Counted from the first letter of the stretch, positions 49,116-58,653 are shown. The stretch: DNA of 64,000 bases from Oscillospiraceae bacterium (GCA_021199795.1 JAJQHJ010000024.1:124001-188000), one strand, 5' to 3'. The notes: generated from the sequence alone by a model not told the origin. Made by a program: numbers and translations.

Positions 49116-49144
49116 TTGTCAAACCGGGAAATCTGTGCTATTAT
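49116..49144 (+). promoter_or_regulatory. Promoter of proS
   Basis: TTGTCA, 17 bases, TATTAT. A 12-base palindrome CCGAAATTTCGG lies between it and the AAGGAGA ribosome site. Confidence 0.83.
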
Positions 49145-49184
49145 AGTTGTGCTTATAACCGAAATTTCGGAAGGAGATATATTA

Positions 49185-50627
49185 ATGGCAAATGACAAGA
49201 AGACCGTATCGGCTATTACCTCGATGAATGAGGACTTTGCGCAGTGGTATACGGACATAGTTAAGAAAGCGGAGCTCATCGAATATTCAAGCGTCAAGGG
49301 ATGCATGGTCATCCGCCCATATGGGTACGCTATCTGGGAAAATATGCAGAAGCTCCTTGATGGAAGATTCAAAGCTTTGGGAGTAGAGAACGTCTATATG
49401 CCGATGTTCATCCCCGAGAGCTTACTCAATAAAGAAAAAGACCACGTTGAGGGTTTTGCTCCCGAGGTTGCATGGGTCACCCGTGGCGGAAACGACAAGC
49501 TTGAGGAAAGACTCTGCGTCAGACCGACCTCCGAAACCCTCTTCTGTGAGCACTATGCCAATATAATTCATTCCTATCGCGACCTCCCGAAGCTCTATAA
49601 CCAGTGGGTTTCTGTCGTCAGATGGGAAAAGACTACAAGACCGTTCCTGCGTTCTAGAGAGTTCCTCTGGCAGGAGGGGCACACCATCCACGAAACAGCC
49701 GAGGAAGCTGAAGCATTCACTGAAAAGATGCTTGAAACCTATGCCGAATTCTGCGAAACAGAGCTGGCAATGCCTGTTGTCAAGGGTAAGAAGACCGACA
49801 GCGACAAGTTCGCAGGTGCAGTTTCCACCTATGCTATAGAAGCCCTCATGCACGACGGCAAAGCTTTGCAGGCTGGAACCTCCCACTATTTCGGCGACGG
49901 CTTCGCCAAGGCTTTCGGCATCACCTATACAGACAAGAATAACTCTGTGAAGATCCCTTACCAGACTTCATGGGGAGTCACAACACGTCTTATAGGTGCT
50001 ATAATCATGACCCACGGCGACGACAACGGACTCGTTCTCCCACCGGCAGTTGCACCTGTTCAGGTGGTAATCGTCCCTGTTGCACAGCACAAAGAGGGTG
50101 TCTTAGACAAGGCTCATGAGCTTTATGACACTCTTAACGCCGCCGGCATCAGAGTCAAGCTCGACGACAGCGAGAATTCACCTGGCTGGAAGTATGCAGA
50201 ATACGAAATGCGCGGCGTTCCGGTAAGAGTCGAGATAGGTCCGAGAGATATAGAAGAGAACCACTGCGTTGCAGTCCTCAGACATAACCGTAAGAAAGAG
50301 TTCATTACTCTTGACAATCTTGTAGATGGAATCAAGGCTTGCCTTAAGGAAGTCCACGACGGTATGCTTGAAGCCGCAACAAAGAGACAGGAAGAGAAAA
50401 CCTATTCTTGCACCAGCATTGATGAAATCAACGAAACACTCGAGAAGAACGGCGACGGATTCGTCAAGGCGATGTGGTGCGGCGACGAAGCCTGTGAGGA
50501 CAAGGTAAAAGAGCTCACCGGCGTCGGCTCCCGCTGCATCCCGTTTGAGCAGGAGCACCTTGATGACAAGTGCGTCTGCTGCGGCAAACCCGCTAAGTGC
50601 ATGGTAATGTGGGGGAAGGCGTATTAA
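49185..50627 (+). CDS. proS: Prolyl-tRNA synthetase, archaeal/eukaryotic-like (type 3)
   Basis: Charges tRNA-Pro. The 480-residue protein is the short form without the bacterial editing insertion. Class II motifs are [24 protein letters not shown] and the motif 2 region [16 protein letters not shown]. The anticodon domain is [22 protein letters not shown]. The C-terminal zinc domain is [18 protein letters not shown]. The ATG at 49185 with AAGGAGA upstream is preferred to an earlier frame opening inside the promoter. It is followed by the dispersed repeat and gtrA-like gene. Confidence 0.95.
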   Translation: MANDKKTVSAITSMNEDFAQWYTDIVKKAELIEYSSVKGCMVIRPYGYAIWENMQKLLDGRFKALGVENVYMPMFIPESLLNKEKDHVEGFAPEVAWVTRGGNDKLEERLCVRPTSETLFCEHYANIIHSYRDLPKLYNQWVSVVRWEKTTRPFLRSREFLWQEGHTIHETAEEAEAFTEKMLETYAEFCETELAMPVVKGKKTDSDKFAGAVSTYAIEALMHDGKALQAGTSHYFGDGFAKAFGITYTDKNNSVKIPYQTSWGVTTRLIGAIIMTHGDDNGLVLPPAVAPVQVVIVPVAQHKEGVLDKAHELYDTLNAAGIRVKLDDSENSPGWKYAEYEMRGVPVRVEIGPRDIEENHCVAVLRHNRKKEFITLDNLVDGIKACLKEVHDGMLEAATKRQEEKTYSCTSIDEINETLEKNGDGFVKAMWCGDEACEDKVKELTGVGSRCIPFEQEHLDDKCVCCGKPAKCMVMWGKAY

Positions 50628-50631
50628 GGGG

Positions 50632-50681
50632 GAGAACCTCTCAGTCAGCTTCGCTGACAGCTCCCCTTGACAAGGGGAGCC
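50632..50681. repeat. Dispersed palindromic repeat, copy 2
   Basis: AGAACCTCTCAGTCAGC, a GCTGAC arm, then CTCCCCTT/AAGGGGAG. It matches the reverse complement of 8756-8808 with few changes. It starts 5 bases after the proS stop and reaches to about 27 bases before the gtrA-like start. Confidence 0.85.
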
Positions 50682-50708
50682 ATAAGCGGCTCCGGAAAGG
50701 TGAGCATT

Positions 50709-51143
50709 TTGACTAAAATAAAGGCTCTCATTGAAAAGGCACTCTCGTTGCAGCCTATCCGTTATGGCATTTCCTCAGTAATTGCATTCGTCATAGACTA
50801 CACTATACTGTTGGTCGTCGAATGGCTTCTTGGGGATTTCTCATTGGCGATGGAAGTGGCGGCAGTGGCGGCGTTTTGCGTGTCGTCGCAGGTCAATTTC
50901 CACATAAACCGCAGGTGGGTCTTCCGGTCAGAGAAGAGCATGTGGGCTGAAATGGGCGGATATTATGCACTGGCGGCTGTCAGCTTCACCATCAAGACCT
51001 TTGTACTGATGGAAGTAATGACAAGGGTATTCCTCTTCCCGACATGGCTTGCAAAGTCAATTGCAGAGGTCATCATGTTCGTCATCAACTTCGCCGTGCA
51101 GAAGCTCCTCATCTTCCGCAAGAAGAAAACCGAAGAAAAGTAG
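50709..51143 (+). CDS. GtrA-family membrane protein
   Basis: Small polytopic protein of the GtrA family, often linked to flipping of lipid-linked sugars or wall teichoic acid decoration. The family core VIAFVIDYTILLVVEWLL, VSSQVNFHINRRWVF and FAVQKLLIFRKKK is present with four membrane segments. I prefer a TTG start at 50709 with AAAGGTG 6 bases upstream, giving 144 residues. The frame extends upstream into the dispersed repeat, and a GTG at 50700 is a second choice. It lies between proS and a nucleotidyltransferase that has its own promoter. Confidence 0.82.
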   Translation: MTKIKALIEKALSLQPIRYGISSVIAFVIDYTILLVVEWLLGDFSLAMEVAAVAAFCVSSQVNFHINRRWVFRSEKSMWAEMGGYYALAAVSFTIKTFVLMEVMTRVFLFPTWLAKSIAEVIMFVINFAVQKLLIFRKKKTEEK

Positions 51144-51164
51144 ATATTTTTAACAGATTTTCAG

Positions 51165-51193
51165 TTGACATCTTGTTGATTTTGGTATAAAAT
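51165..51193 (+). promoter_or_regulatory. Promoter of the nucleotidyltransferase gene
   Basis: TTGACA, 17 bases, TAAAAT. Confidence 0.8.
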
Positions 51194-51250
51194 GTTCTTA
51201 GATAGGTCTTAATGACCAACTTAAAATTTAAAATAAGGCAGGTAACAGAT

Positions 51251-52132
51251 ATGGAAGCTACACTTTTGGTATTAGCGGCAGGTCTCGGCTCCCGTTTTGG
51301 CGGAGACAAGCAGATTTCCAACGTCGGACCTCACGGCGAAATTCTTATGGAATACTCGATCCATGACGCTATAGCGGCGGGTTTCGAGAAAGTCGTATTC
51401 GTCCTCAAGGAAGAAATGGTAGAAAAGGTTCGCTCCACTGTCGGCGAAAAGTTCAAGGACAGAGTTGAACTTGAATATTGCGTTCAGGATTATTCAACCG
51501 TTCCGAGCTTCTATAAGATCCCCGAGGACAGAGTAAAGCCTTTCGGCACAGTTCACGCAGTCCTGGCAGCTAAGGATGCCCTCACTGAGCCATTTGCAAC
51601 AATCAACGCCGACGATTACTACGGTAAAGAGTGCTTCGACATTATGTATAAGCTCTTAGCTGGTCTCAAGGACGGAAGCGAAGCTGCAATGGTTACTTAC
51701 ATCTTAAAGAACACAGTAAGCCTTAATGGCACCGTCACAAGAGGCGTCTGCAGTGTTTCCAATGGCAAGCTCGTCAAGGTTGATGAGACCAGCGGCATAA
51801 AGCCCGAGGGCGACAAGATGGTCTCCGAGACAGGCGACGTCGACCCAGACGCAGAGGTTTCAATGAACTTCTGGGGCTTCCACAATGAAACTCTCCCGAT
51901 GATGGAAAAGTACTTTGAGGACTTCCTTAAGGCTCTCACTCCCGACCAGATCAAGGCAGAGTGCCTCCTCCCGGTAATGGTCAACGATTTCTTAAGCGAG
52001 AATGCCATCACCGTTGAAGCCAGACCCTCTCACGACAAGTGGTTCGGCATCACCTATAAAGAGGATAAGGCAGACGTTGAAGAGAAGCTAAGAAAGCTCC
52101 ATGCCAACGGAGATTATCCTGAGAATCTGTAA
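51251..52132 (+). CDS. Sugar nucleotidyltransferase-like protein
   Basis: GT-A fold nucleotidyltransferase of unknown sugar. The 293-residue protein starts with the NTP-binding signature LVLAAGLGSRFGGDKQ. Further segments are PFGTVHAVLAAKDAL, the metal Asp in FATINADDYYGKE and VSMNFWGFHNETLP. It resembles clostridial proteins annotated as nucleotidyltransferases, without a hexapeptide acyltransferase tail. The ATG at 51251 is preceded by AAGGCAGG; the frame opens earlier at 51212. It stands alone between a promoter and a bidirectional terminator. GtrA upstream may point to surface glycan work. Confidence 0.82.
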   Translation: MEATLLVLAAGLGSRFGGDKQISNVGPHGEILMEYSIHDAIAAGFEKVVFVLKEEMVEKVRSTVGEKFKDRVELEYCVQDYSTVPSFYKIPEDRVKPFGTVHAVLAAKDALTEPFATINADDYYGKECFDIMYKLLAGLKDGSEAAMVTYILKNTVSLNGTVTRGVCSVSNGKLVKVDETSGIKPEGDKMVSETGDVDPDAEVSMNFWGFHNETLPMMEKYFEDFLKALTPDQIKAECLLPVMVNDFLSENAITVEARPSHDKWFGITYKEDKADVEEKLRKLHANGDYPENL

Positions 52133-52142
52133 ATCAGTAACA

Positions 52143-52175
52143 AAAAAGAGCCCCGACTTCGTGTCGGGGCTTGTT
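52143..52175. terminator. Bidirectional terminator
   Basis: AGCCCCGAC-TTCG-T-GTCGGGGCT with TTGTTATT after it on plus and TTTTTTG on minus. It serves the nucleotidyltransferase gene and the convergent solute-binding paralog 2. Confidence 0.9.
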
Positions 52176-52189
52176 ATTATATCCGGGTG

Positions 52190-53653
52190 TTATTCTGTAA
52201 GTTCTCCAGTAGCGAGATAGTTGTCAATCATAGCGTTCAGCTCTTCAACGTAGTAGTCAAGTCTGTCGCCATAGGTTTCCTTGAGCTGTGCCCAGGTGTA
52301 GCTGCCGCCGTTACGGTTGATGCCCCAGTCGAATGAGTTGTAAGCTGAGTCGAGGCTGGTTCCGAGGTCGCCGGTGTAGTACATGACAACGTTCGCAACA
52401 GCTATGTTATAGCACTCGTCATACATTTCGAGCATTTCATCAGTCCAGAGATATGTCTCTTTGAGCTGTTTCTTGTCGATATTGACAACTGTCGGATCGA
52501 TGGTCTTGAATCTCTCGCAAGCTGCCAGGAGTGCTACGCCCTCAGGATTGGAAGCACCGGTGATGAGCATGTAGCCGGTGGGAAGCGAATTGAGATAGTA
52601 GATGCCATCGCCGTCTTCGTATCTCGGAAGAGGAGCAAACATGATTTCGCCTTCTTCAATGTCGCCCCAGATCTGGTTCATTTCTTCAACGGTAAGCTTA
52701 AGTCCTGTAGGAACATCGCAGATCCAGAAGAGGCATAAGCCCTCCTTGACGCCTGAGCCATAGACGAAGTCGTTTCTTCCTGCCCAGTAGTCGTTGCCCT
52801 CGTGGTAGACGCAGTCATTCTTGACGAGGTCATAAATCATGTTCTCTGCGATTTCGATGAGCGGGTCGTCGAGGTTGGTGTAGAAGTGACCGTCCTCATC
52901 TTTCTGGATGATAGTGCGTCCCGTCGATTCCTCAACGATACTGTTTACATAGTACCAGCCATCGAGAGCATATCTGTCATCGTCGGGATCAGAGAAATCT
53001 ATGCACATTTCATAGAATACATCCCAAGTCCACTCGTCGTTCCAATAAAGCTCGGCGGGATCGTCGTAGCCATATTCTTCAATGACTCTGCGGTTATAGG
53101 GGACTATTGACTTGAACGTAACGTCGGTAACGAATGCAAAGTGCTGGTCTCCAAGTGCGAAGTACTCAGCCGCATCAGCCATGCCCTCCCAAAGGGGCTC
53201 GGAATAGTCGACATAGTCGTCAACCGGCTGATACATTCCTTTCATACAGCTGTATGGGAATGTTGCAGTGTTTGAGGTTCCGGCGAGAGCAAAGTCGGGG
53301 GACTTCGATGACAGAACGAGGTTTGCCAGGTCGTCAGAATAGTCCTCGTATGTAGTCTCAATCCATTTGATTGTGCAGCCATACTTTTCAGTGAATGTAA
53401 AGTAACCGGTGTTGATGATTTCATCTTCACTGTAGTTGTGGAAGTCGTCGTACCACGAGAACCACTGGATCTCCGTTCCGGCGGCTGTGGTTTCCTCAAC
53501 GTCCGGCAGAGTGATTCCGGCAGCGGCGAGGATAGCTGTTGCATCTTCGGTTGAGAGAGTCAGATAGACAATTTCTCTTGAAGAGCTTCCGCATCCCACG
53601 AGTGCCACAATCATGAGTACAGCCATGGTAAGTGCCAAAATTCTTTTCTTCAT
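52190..53653 (-). CDS. Orphan extracellular solute-binding lipoprotein (paralog 2)
   Basis: The 487-residue protein is a close relative of the one at 40774-42228, in opposite orientation. It has a lipoprotein signal ending VALVGC (Cys21) followed by the same SSSRE start, the WFSWYDDFHNYSEDEIINTG region and a nearly identical NRRVIEEYGYDDPAELYW/DEWTWDVFYEMCIDF core. The greatest differences are in mid-protein (ligand side). AAAGGA lies before the ATG. It has its own promoter and terminator and no permease genes. The two likely bind different ligands after duplication (inference). Confidence 0.85.
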   Translation of the reverse strand: MKKRILALTMAVLMIVALVGCGSSSREIVYLTLSTEDATAILAAAGITLPDVEETTAAGTEIQWFSWYDDFHNYSEDEIINTGYFTFTEKYGCTIKWIETTYEDYSDDLANLVLSSKSPDFALAGTSNTATFPYSCMKGMYQPVDDYVDYSEPLWEGMADAAEYFALGDQHFAFVTDVTFKSIVPYNRRVIEEYGYDDPAELYWNDEWTWDVFYEMCIDFSDPDDDRYALDGWYYVNSIVEESTGRTIIQKDEDGHFYTNLDDPLIEIAENMIYDLVKNDCVYHEGNDYWAGRNDFVYGSGVKEGLCLFWICDVPTGLKLTVEEMNQIWGDIEEGEIMFAPLPRYEDGDGIYYLNSLPTGYMLITGASNPEGVALLAACERFKTIDPTVVNIDKKQLKETYLWTDEMLEMYDECYNIAVANVVMYYTGDLGTSLDSAYNSFDWGINRNGGSYTWAQLKETYGDRLDYYVEELNAMIDNYLATGELTE

Positions 53654-53734
53654 AGTGATGTTCCTTTCCCGACGGAAATGAATCCGTCGTCATCTGTCGC
53701 AGTTTCCAACGACATGATAAAAAGTGATGAAACC

Positions 53735-53763
53735 ATTATACACGAATTTTACACAAAAAGCAA
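53735..53763 (-). promoter_or_regulatory. Promoter of solute-binding paralog 2
   Basis: TTGCTT (53763-53758), 17 bases, TATAAT (53740-53735) on the minus strand. The leader carries a CGACGGA/TCCGTCG hairpin near 53671-53690. Confidence 0.82.
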
Positions 53764-53788
53764 CAGATTTTTATATGAAATTATTGCA

Positions 53789-54610
53789 CTACTTTCTCTT
53801 CCCAAGCACCACCGCCATTGCCGCCGCGACAGCCGCAGGCACAAGTGCCAGTGCCACTCCGGTAGCGGGATTTGAAACCTCTTCAGATTCATCAGCATCG
53901 TCACTAATCAGCATAATGCCCGCATTGGCATCAGTATCAACTGTCTCGATGTCAACGGCTCCGTTTGCATCGGTATCCTCAATGGAATCAAGCTCCATAA
54001 TTCCGCCATAGGTGGCATCAATATAAACACCCTCAAATTCGGTGAGCTTTTCCTTGACGGTAGCCTTGAGGAGCTCCGCATCTTCTGCTATAGCTGCAAC
54101 TTCTGGGTCTTCGATGTTCAGGTCAACGTGAACCGAATTCAGGTCATCATAGATGCCGACGCCGTAGATGGCAGCGATAAACGGGTCATCAGAGTTGGGA
54201 TCCATCTTCTCGACAATTTCGTCCTTAGCCGCTAAGAGTTCGTTGTAGCTGTAGGTTGCTTCCTTGAGAACCACTTCGTCAAGGTCAATGATAGCCGAAA
54301 GCTCAGCCTTGACCTCATCCGAAAGCTCGGTTACCATGATGGTGATAACTCTGTCAGAGTTGATGTAGGCTCCTGCATAGTAATCGGGATAGGTAACGTT
54401 GCCGTTTTCGTCCGACCAAGCCTCAATGAGAGCAGTATAGGCGTCGACTGCGATTGATTCTTTTGCGATTTCTTCTTCGGTGGTAGCCGGAGTGGTGTTT
54501 ACGTCAGTGCCGGTTTCGTCCGTGTCCGGAACCGCAAAGCCGGAAGTGGTCATCACAGCGCAGAGTGCGACTGCGAAGAGGGTTTTTGATAGTTTGTGAT
54601 TTCTTTTCAT
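53789..54610 (-). CDS. Secreted protein of unknown function with NPATG-type sorting tail
   Basis: The 273-residue protein has a signal peptide (residues 1-26, cleaved near GFA-VP) and an acidic Thr-rich linker. A globular middle of about 170 residues follows, with a repeated flavour (DYYAGAYINSDRVITIMVTE and GVYIDATYGGIMEL). The C-terminus has NPATG (247-251), a hydrophobic stretch and KRK. That matches sortase substrates with an LPXTG-like variant, so wall anchoring is likely. The middle resembles propeptide-type folds of trypsin-like proteases, but I do not assign it. No sortase gene is in the window. Ribosome site TTGGAGG lies upstream of the ATG. Confidence 0.72.
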   Translation of the reverse strand: MKRNHKLSKTLFAVALCAVMTTSGFAVPDTDETGTDVNTTPATTEEEIAKESIAVDAYTALIEAWSDENGNVTYPDYYAGAYINSDRVITIMVTELSDEVKAELSAIIDLDEVVLKEATYSYNELLAAKDEIVEKMDPNSDDPFIAAIYGVGIYDDLNSVHVDLNIEDPEVAAIAEDAELLKATVKEKLTEFEGVYIDATYGGIMELDSIEDTDANGAVDIETVDTDANAGIMLISDDADESEEVSNPATGVALALVPAAVAAAMAVVLGKRK

Positions 54611-54926
54611 TTAGGAATCCTCCAATATTTTGATTAAATTCTATTCTTAGAGGCGTTTTCGCACGTCTCTATAAGCAATACACATTGGGAGTGGGAATTA
54701 TTGCATTCTGCCGAAAAATATTTTTGTGGAAAGCCACCAACATATCATTCACAAAATGCCAGCCCGAAATGTTCGTTATTTTCGTGTGATATGATGTTGA
54801 AATATTCGCGACAATGTGCTATAATAGTGCTTACTGAAAATCATACAGTAATCTTCCCGCGACACGGCTTATTGCAATAGACCGTGTCGAACTTGTAATA
54901 CCGAAAGGAGTTAACTAAGAAACAGT
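54611..54926. other. Intergenic region between divergent genes
   Basis: A 316-base gap. The left part is the upstream region of the minus-strand secreted protein, with an AGAG-A-CGT/ACG-C-CTCT hairpin near 54650-54671 but no promoter I can defend. The right part holds the ABC exporter promoter and leader. No short gene was seen. Confidence 0.6.
54797..54825 (+). promoter_or_regulatory. Promoter of the ABC exporter operon
   Basis: TTGAAA, 17 bases, TATAAT. The roughly 95-base leader has a CGACACGG/CCGTGTCG hairpin at 54860-54889, whose loop contains ATTGCAAT. Confidence 0.85.
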
Positions 54927-56687
54927 ATGTTAAAAACATTTGCCAAGTGTATACGTGAGTTCAAGAAGCAGACAATTCTTACTCCGATACTCGTAAGCTG
55001 CGAAGTGCTTCTCGAATGCTACATACCGTTCAGAATCGCTAACCTCGTCAACGCGATAAGTGCTGGTGCAGAAATGCCAGAGCTGATTTCAAACGGAATC
55101 ATCCTTATCATCATGGCACTTTTGTCTCTGATGTTCGGCGCGTTGGCGGGCTATACCTGTGCTGAGGCTTCATGTGGCTTCGCAAAGAACTTAAGGCACG
55201 ACCTGTTCGCAAAGATTCAGGGCTATTCGTTCGAGAATATCGACCACTTCTCAACATCATCTTTGGTAACCAGGCTCACAACCGACGTTACCAACATCCA
55301 GCAGGCATTCATGATGATCATCCGCACGGCTATAAGATGCCCTCTCATGCTGATATTCGCATTCATAATGGCGTTTATCATGGGCGGAAATATGGCTTGG
55401 ATATTCGTTGTGGTAGTCCCTATCCTGGGAGTCGGGCTCTATCTCGTTTCATCGAGAGCAAACCCGAGATTCAAGAGTGTATTCAGAAAGTACGATAACT
55501 TGAACAGCTCCATCCAGGAGAATATCAAGGGCATTCGTGTTGTAAAGTCGTTCGTCCGTGAAGATTTTGAACAGGACAAGTTCAACAATGCTGCACGTGA
55601 TGTCCAGAAAGACTTCACTATAGCTGAAAGAATTGTTGCACTCAACAGCCCTCTCATGCAGTTCTGCCTCTATGTCGTTCAGGTGTTCGTCCTTTCGTTC
55701 GGCTCCTACACTATTATAACATCCGCAGGGCTCGACCTCAATATAGGACAGCTTTCTTCGCTTCTTACCTACAGCTTCATGATGCTAAATTCACTCATGA
55801 TGGTCTCAATGGTCTTTGTCATGATAACCATGGCGAACGAGTCGATGAAGCGTGCATGTGAGGTTCTTTCGGAGGAATCAACCTTAACAAGCCCCGAAAA
55901 TGCTATCACAGAAGTCAAGGACGGCTCAATCGATTTCGACAACGTAAGCTTCAAGTATGCTCAGTCTGCTAAGAAGTATGCCCTTTCGGATATTGATTTA
56001 CACATCAAGTCCGGCGAGACAATAGGTATAATCGGCGGAACCGGTTCCTCGAAGTCGTCGCTTATCCAGCTTATATCTAGATTATACGACGTGAGCGAGG
56101 GTTCTGTCAAGGTCGGCGGAGTAGATGTAAGGGATTACGATCTGGAAGTCCTGAGAAATAATGTCGCAGTAGTTCTTCAGAAGAACCTCCTCTTCTCAGG
56201 CACTATCAAGGAGAACTTAAGATGGGGCAATAAGGAAGCTTCAGATGAAGAGATTATCGAGGCCTGCAAGCTCGCTTGTGCCGACGAATTCGTCGAGACT
56301 TTCCCCGACAAATACGACACCTATATTGAGCAGGGAGGCACCAACGTCTCCGGAGGTCAGAAGCAGAGGCTCTGCATAGCACGTGCTCTTTTTAAAAAGC
56401 CTAAGATTCTTATCCTCGACGACTCCACAAGTGCTGTCGACACCAAGACCGATGCAAAAATCAGATACGGATTCAAGCAGTATATTCCGACAACCACAAA
56501 GATTATCATTGCCCAGAGAACAGCCTCCGTTGAAGATGCTGACAGGATAATTGTTATGGATTCCGGTAAGATAATCGCTGTCGGCACACATGACGAGCTC
56601 CTCAAGACAAGTGACATTTACCGTGAAATCTATGTCTCCCAGAACAAGGCTAGCTCAGACGAAAGGATGGCGAGTATAGATGGCTAA
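54927..56687 (+). CDS. ABC exporter subunit with degenerate catalytic site
   Basis: Half of a heterodimeric exporter (LmrCD/BmrCD/TM287-288 type). The 586-residue protein has six membrane segments (residues 20-310) and a C-terminal ATPase. Walker A is GGTGSSKSS (near 373). The signature VSGGQKQR is canonical. Walker B ends LDDST with Asp instead of the catalytic Glu, and the switch residue is Gln (IIAQRT) instead of His, so this ATP site is inactive as in known asymmetric pairs. The nearest AAAGGAG is 16 bases before the ATG, an unusually long spacing. It overlaps the partner by 8 bases. Confidence 0.93.
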   Translation: MLKTFAKCIREFKKQTILTPILVSCEVLLECYIPFRIANLVNAISAGAEMPELISNGIILIIMALLSLMFGALAGYTCAEASCGFAKNLRHDLFAKIQGYSFENIDHFSTSSLVTRLTTDVTNIQQAFMMIIRTAIRCPLMLIFAFIMAFIMGGNMAWIFVVVVPILGVGLYLVSSRANPRFKSVFRKYDNLNSSIQENIKGIRVVKSFVREDFEQDKFNNAARDVQKDFTIAERIVALNSPLMQFCLYVVQVFVLSFGSYTIITSAGLDLNIGQLSSLLTYSFMMLNSLMMVSMVFVMITMANESMKRACEVLSEESTLTSPENAITEVKDGSIDFDNVSFKYAQSAKKYALSDIDLHIKSGETIGIIGGTGSSKSSLIQLISRLYDVSEGSVKVGGVDVRDYDLEVLRNNVAVVLQKNLLFSGTIKENLRWGNKEASDEEIIEACKLACADEFVETFPDKYDTYIEQGGTNVSGGQKQRLCIARALFKKPKILILDDSTSAVDTKTDAKIRYGFKQYIPTTTKIIIAQRTASVEDADRIIVMDSGKIIAVGTHDELLKTSDIYREIYVSQNKASSDERMASIDG

Positions 56688-58590
56688 GGATTATTCTAAT
56701 GTTCAAGCCAAGAAAAAGAACGTCCTGGTGCGTCTTTTTAAGCTCCTCATGAGCTTCTATCCGGTCATGCTTCCTGTAATGATTGTCCTTCTTGTATTCA
56801 ATGCAATTGTCAGAAGCCTTCCGTCAGTATTCGTGCAGCAGGTCATCGCTCTCATTGAGAACTGCACTGCCGACACAACCTGGAGCGACGTAAGTGGCGA
56901 GGTATTCTCACTCGTTGCAATCTTAGCGGCACTATATATTCTCTCTATCATCGCCGACGTCACCTACACCCAGATGATGGCTATCATCACTCAGGGAACA
57001 CTTGCGAAGCTTCGTGAAAAGATGTTTGCCAGAATGCAGAAGCTTCCCATCAAGTATTTCGACAGAAATGACCACGGCGACATCATGAGCCACTACACCA
57101 ATGATATCGATACCCTGAGGCAGATGATTTCCCAGAGTATTCCCCAGATGATGATGTCGGGTGTAAGTGTAATCACCCTTGCATTTATCATGCTTTATTA
57201 CAGCATCCCGATGACTCTTGTAATCGTCTGCGGCGTAATCATAATGCTGATAATCACAAGGAAAATCGGCGGTGGCTCTTCAAAGTACTTCGTCCGTCAG
57301 CAGCAGGCACTCGGAAAGGTTGAGGGCTATGCTGAAGAGCTTATGAACGGCCAGAAAGTTGTCAAGGTCTTCTGCCACGAGGAAGAAGCCCAGGCTGATT
57401 TCGACAAGCTCAACAACGCTCTCTATGAGGACTCCACAAGGGCTAACAAGTATGCAAATACCTTGGGACCGATACTCAACAATATAGGCAACATTCTCTA
57501 TGCTCTGGTAGCATTCGCAGGCGGCGTGTTCCTCCTGTATAAGATTCCGAACCCAAGCATTTCAGGAGCTGCAATCTCAATCAGCATAGTAGTTCCGTTC
57601 CTCAATATGACCAAACAGTTTACCGGCAATATAAGCCAGGTTTCAAACCAGCTCAATTCAGTCATCATGGGTATGGCTGGTACCCAGAGAATCCTGGATC
57701 TTATGGACGAGACCCCCGAGGTCGACGACGGCTATGTAACTTTGGTCAATGCCAAGGAGAATGCAGACGGCAGTTATACCGAGTGCGAGGAGAGAACAGG
57801 TCTTTGGGCATGGAAGCACCCGCACACGGCTGACGGCACGGTTACCTATACTCCTCTTAAGGGCGATGTCCGGCTTTATGACGTCGACTTCGAGTATGAA
57901 GAGGGCAAGCCGGTTCTTCACAACATTTCGCTCTATGCCAAGCCGGGTCAGAAAGTCGCGTTTGTAGGAGCAACAGGAGCAGGCAAGACGACAATCACGA
58001 ACTTACTCAACCGCTTCTATGACATTGCCGACGGCAAGATCCGTTACGACGACATCAACATCAATAAGATTTCAAAGGCAGACCTGAGGCATTCCCTTGG
58101 CATGGTTTTGCAGGACACGAACCTCTTCACCGGAACGGTTATGGACAATATCCGCTACGGCAGACTTGATGCCTCGGATGAAGAGTGCATGGCGGCAGCT
58201 GAGCTTGCAGGAGCCAGCGACTTCATCGAGCGTCTCCCGAACGGCTACAACACTATGCTCACCGAGAACGGCTCGAATCTCTCCCAGGGTCAGAGACAGC
58301 TTCTCTCTATTGCGAGGGTTGCAGTTGCCAACCCGCCGGTAATGATCCTTGATGAAGCTACAAGCTCCATCGACACCCGTACCGAGCAGATAGTTCAGAA
58401 AGGCATGGATGCCCTGATGATAGGCAGAACCGTCTTTGTAATCGCTCACAGACTCTCAACCGTCAAGAATTCGGATGTAATAATTGTCCTTGACCACGGC
58501 AGAATAATCGAGCGTGGCTCCCACGACGAACTCATCGCCGCCAAAGGACAGTACTACCAGCTCTATACCGGCGCGTTTGAGCTTGAGTAA
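56680..58590 (+). CDS. ABC exporter subunit with active catalytic site
   Basis: Partner of the preceding exporter half. The 636-residue protein has six membrane segments, an acidic linker-like insertion between membrane and ATPase domains (residues 350-400), and an ATPase with GATGAGKTT (near 428), Walker B VMILDEATSS and switch His in VIAHRLST. Its signature is LSQGQRQ instead of LSGGQ, so the defective composite site pairs with the degenerate Walker motifs of the first subunit. Drug, peptide or lipid export is possible; no substrate gene is adjacent. Confidence 0.94.
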   Translation: MAKDYSNVQAKKKNVLVRLFKLLMSFYPVMLPVMIVLLVFNAIVRSLPSVFVQQVIALIENCTADTTWSDVSGEVFSLVAILAALYILSIIADVTYTQMMAIITQGTLAKLREKMFARMQKLPIKYFDRNDHGDIMSHYTNDIDTLRQMISQSIPQMMMSGVSVITLAFIMLYYSIPMTLVIVCGVIIMLIITRKIGGGSSKYFVRQQQALGKVEGYAEELMNGQKVVKVFCHEEEAQADFDKLNNALYEDSTRANKYANTLGPILNNIGNILYALVAFAGGVFLLYKIPNPSISGAAISISIVVPFLNMTKQFTGNISQVSNQLNSVIMGMAGTQRILDLMDETPEVDDGYVTLVNAKENADGSYTECEERTGLWAWKHPHTADGTVTYTPLKGDVRLYDVDFEYEEGKPVLHNISLYAKPGQKVAFVGATGAGKTTITNLLNRFYDIADGKIRYDDININKISKADLRHSLGMVLQDTNLFTGTVMDNIRYGRLDASDEECMAAAELAGASDFIERLPNGYNTMLTENGSNLSQGQRQLLSIARVAVANPPVMILDEATSSIDTRTEQIVQKGMDALMIGRTVFVIAHRLSTVKNSDVIIVLDHGRIIERGSHDELIAAKGQYYQLYTGAFELE

Positions 58591-58607
58591 GGCTTATAGG
58601 CAAGAAA

Positions 58608-58643
58608 ATAACCCTGCACGACCACAAAATCGTGCAGGGTTAT
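58608..58643. terminator. Hairpin after the ABC exporter
   Basis: ATAACCCTGCACGA and TCGTGCAGGGTTAT form a 14-bp stem. On plus it is followed by AAAAAAG rather than T, so it may end the transcript only weakly; on minus it is followed by TTTTC. Confidence 0.7.
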
Positions 58644-58653
58644 AAAAAAGTTG

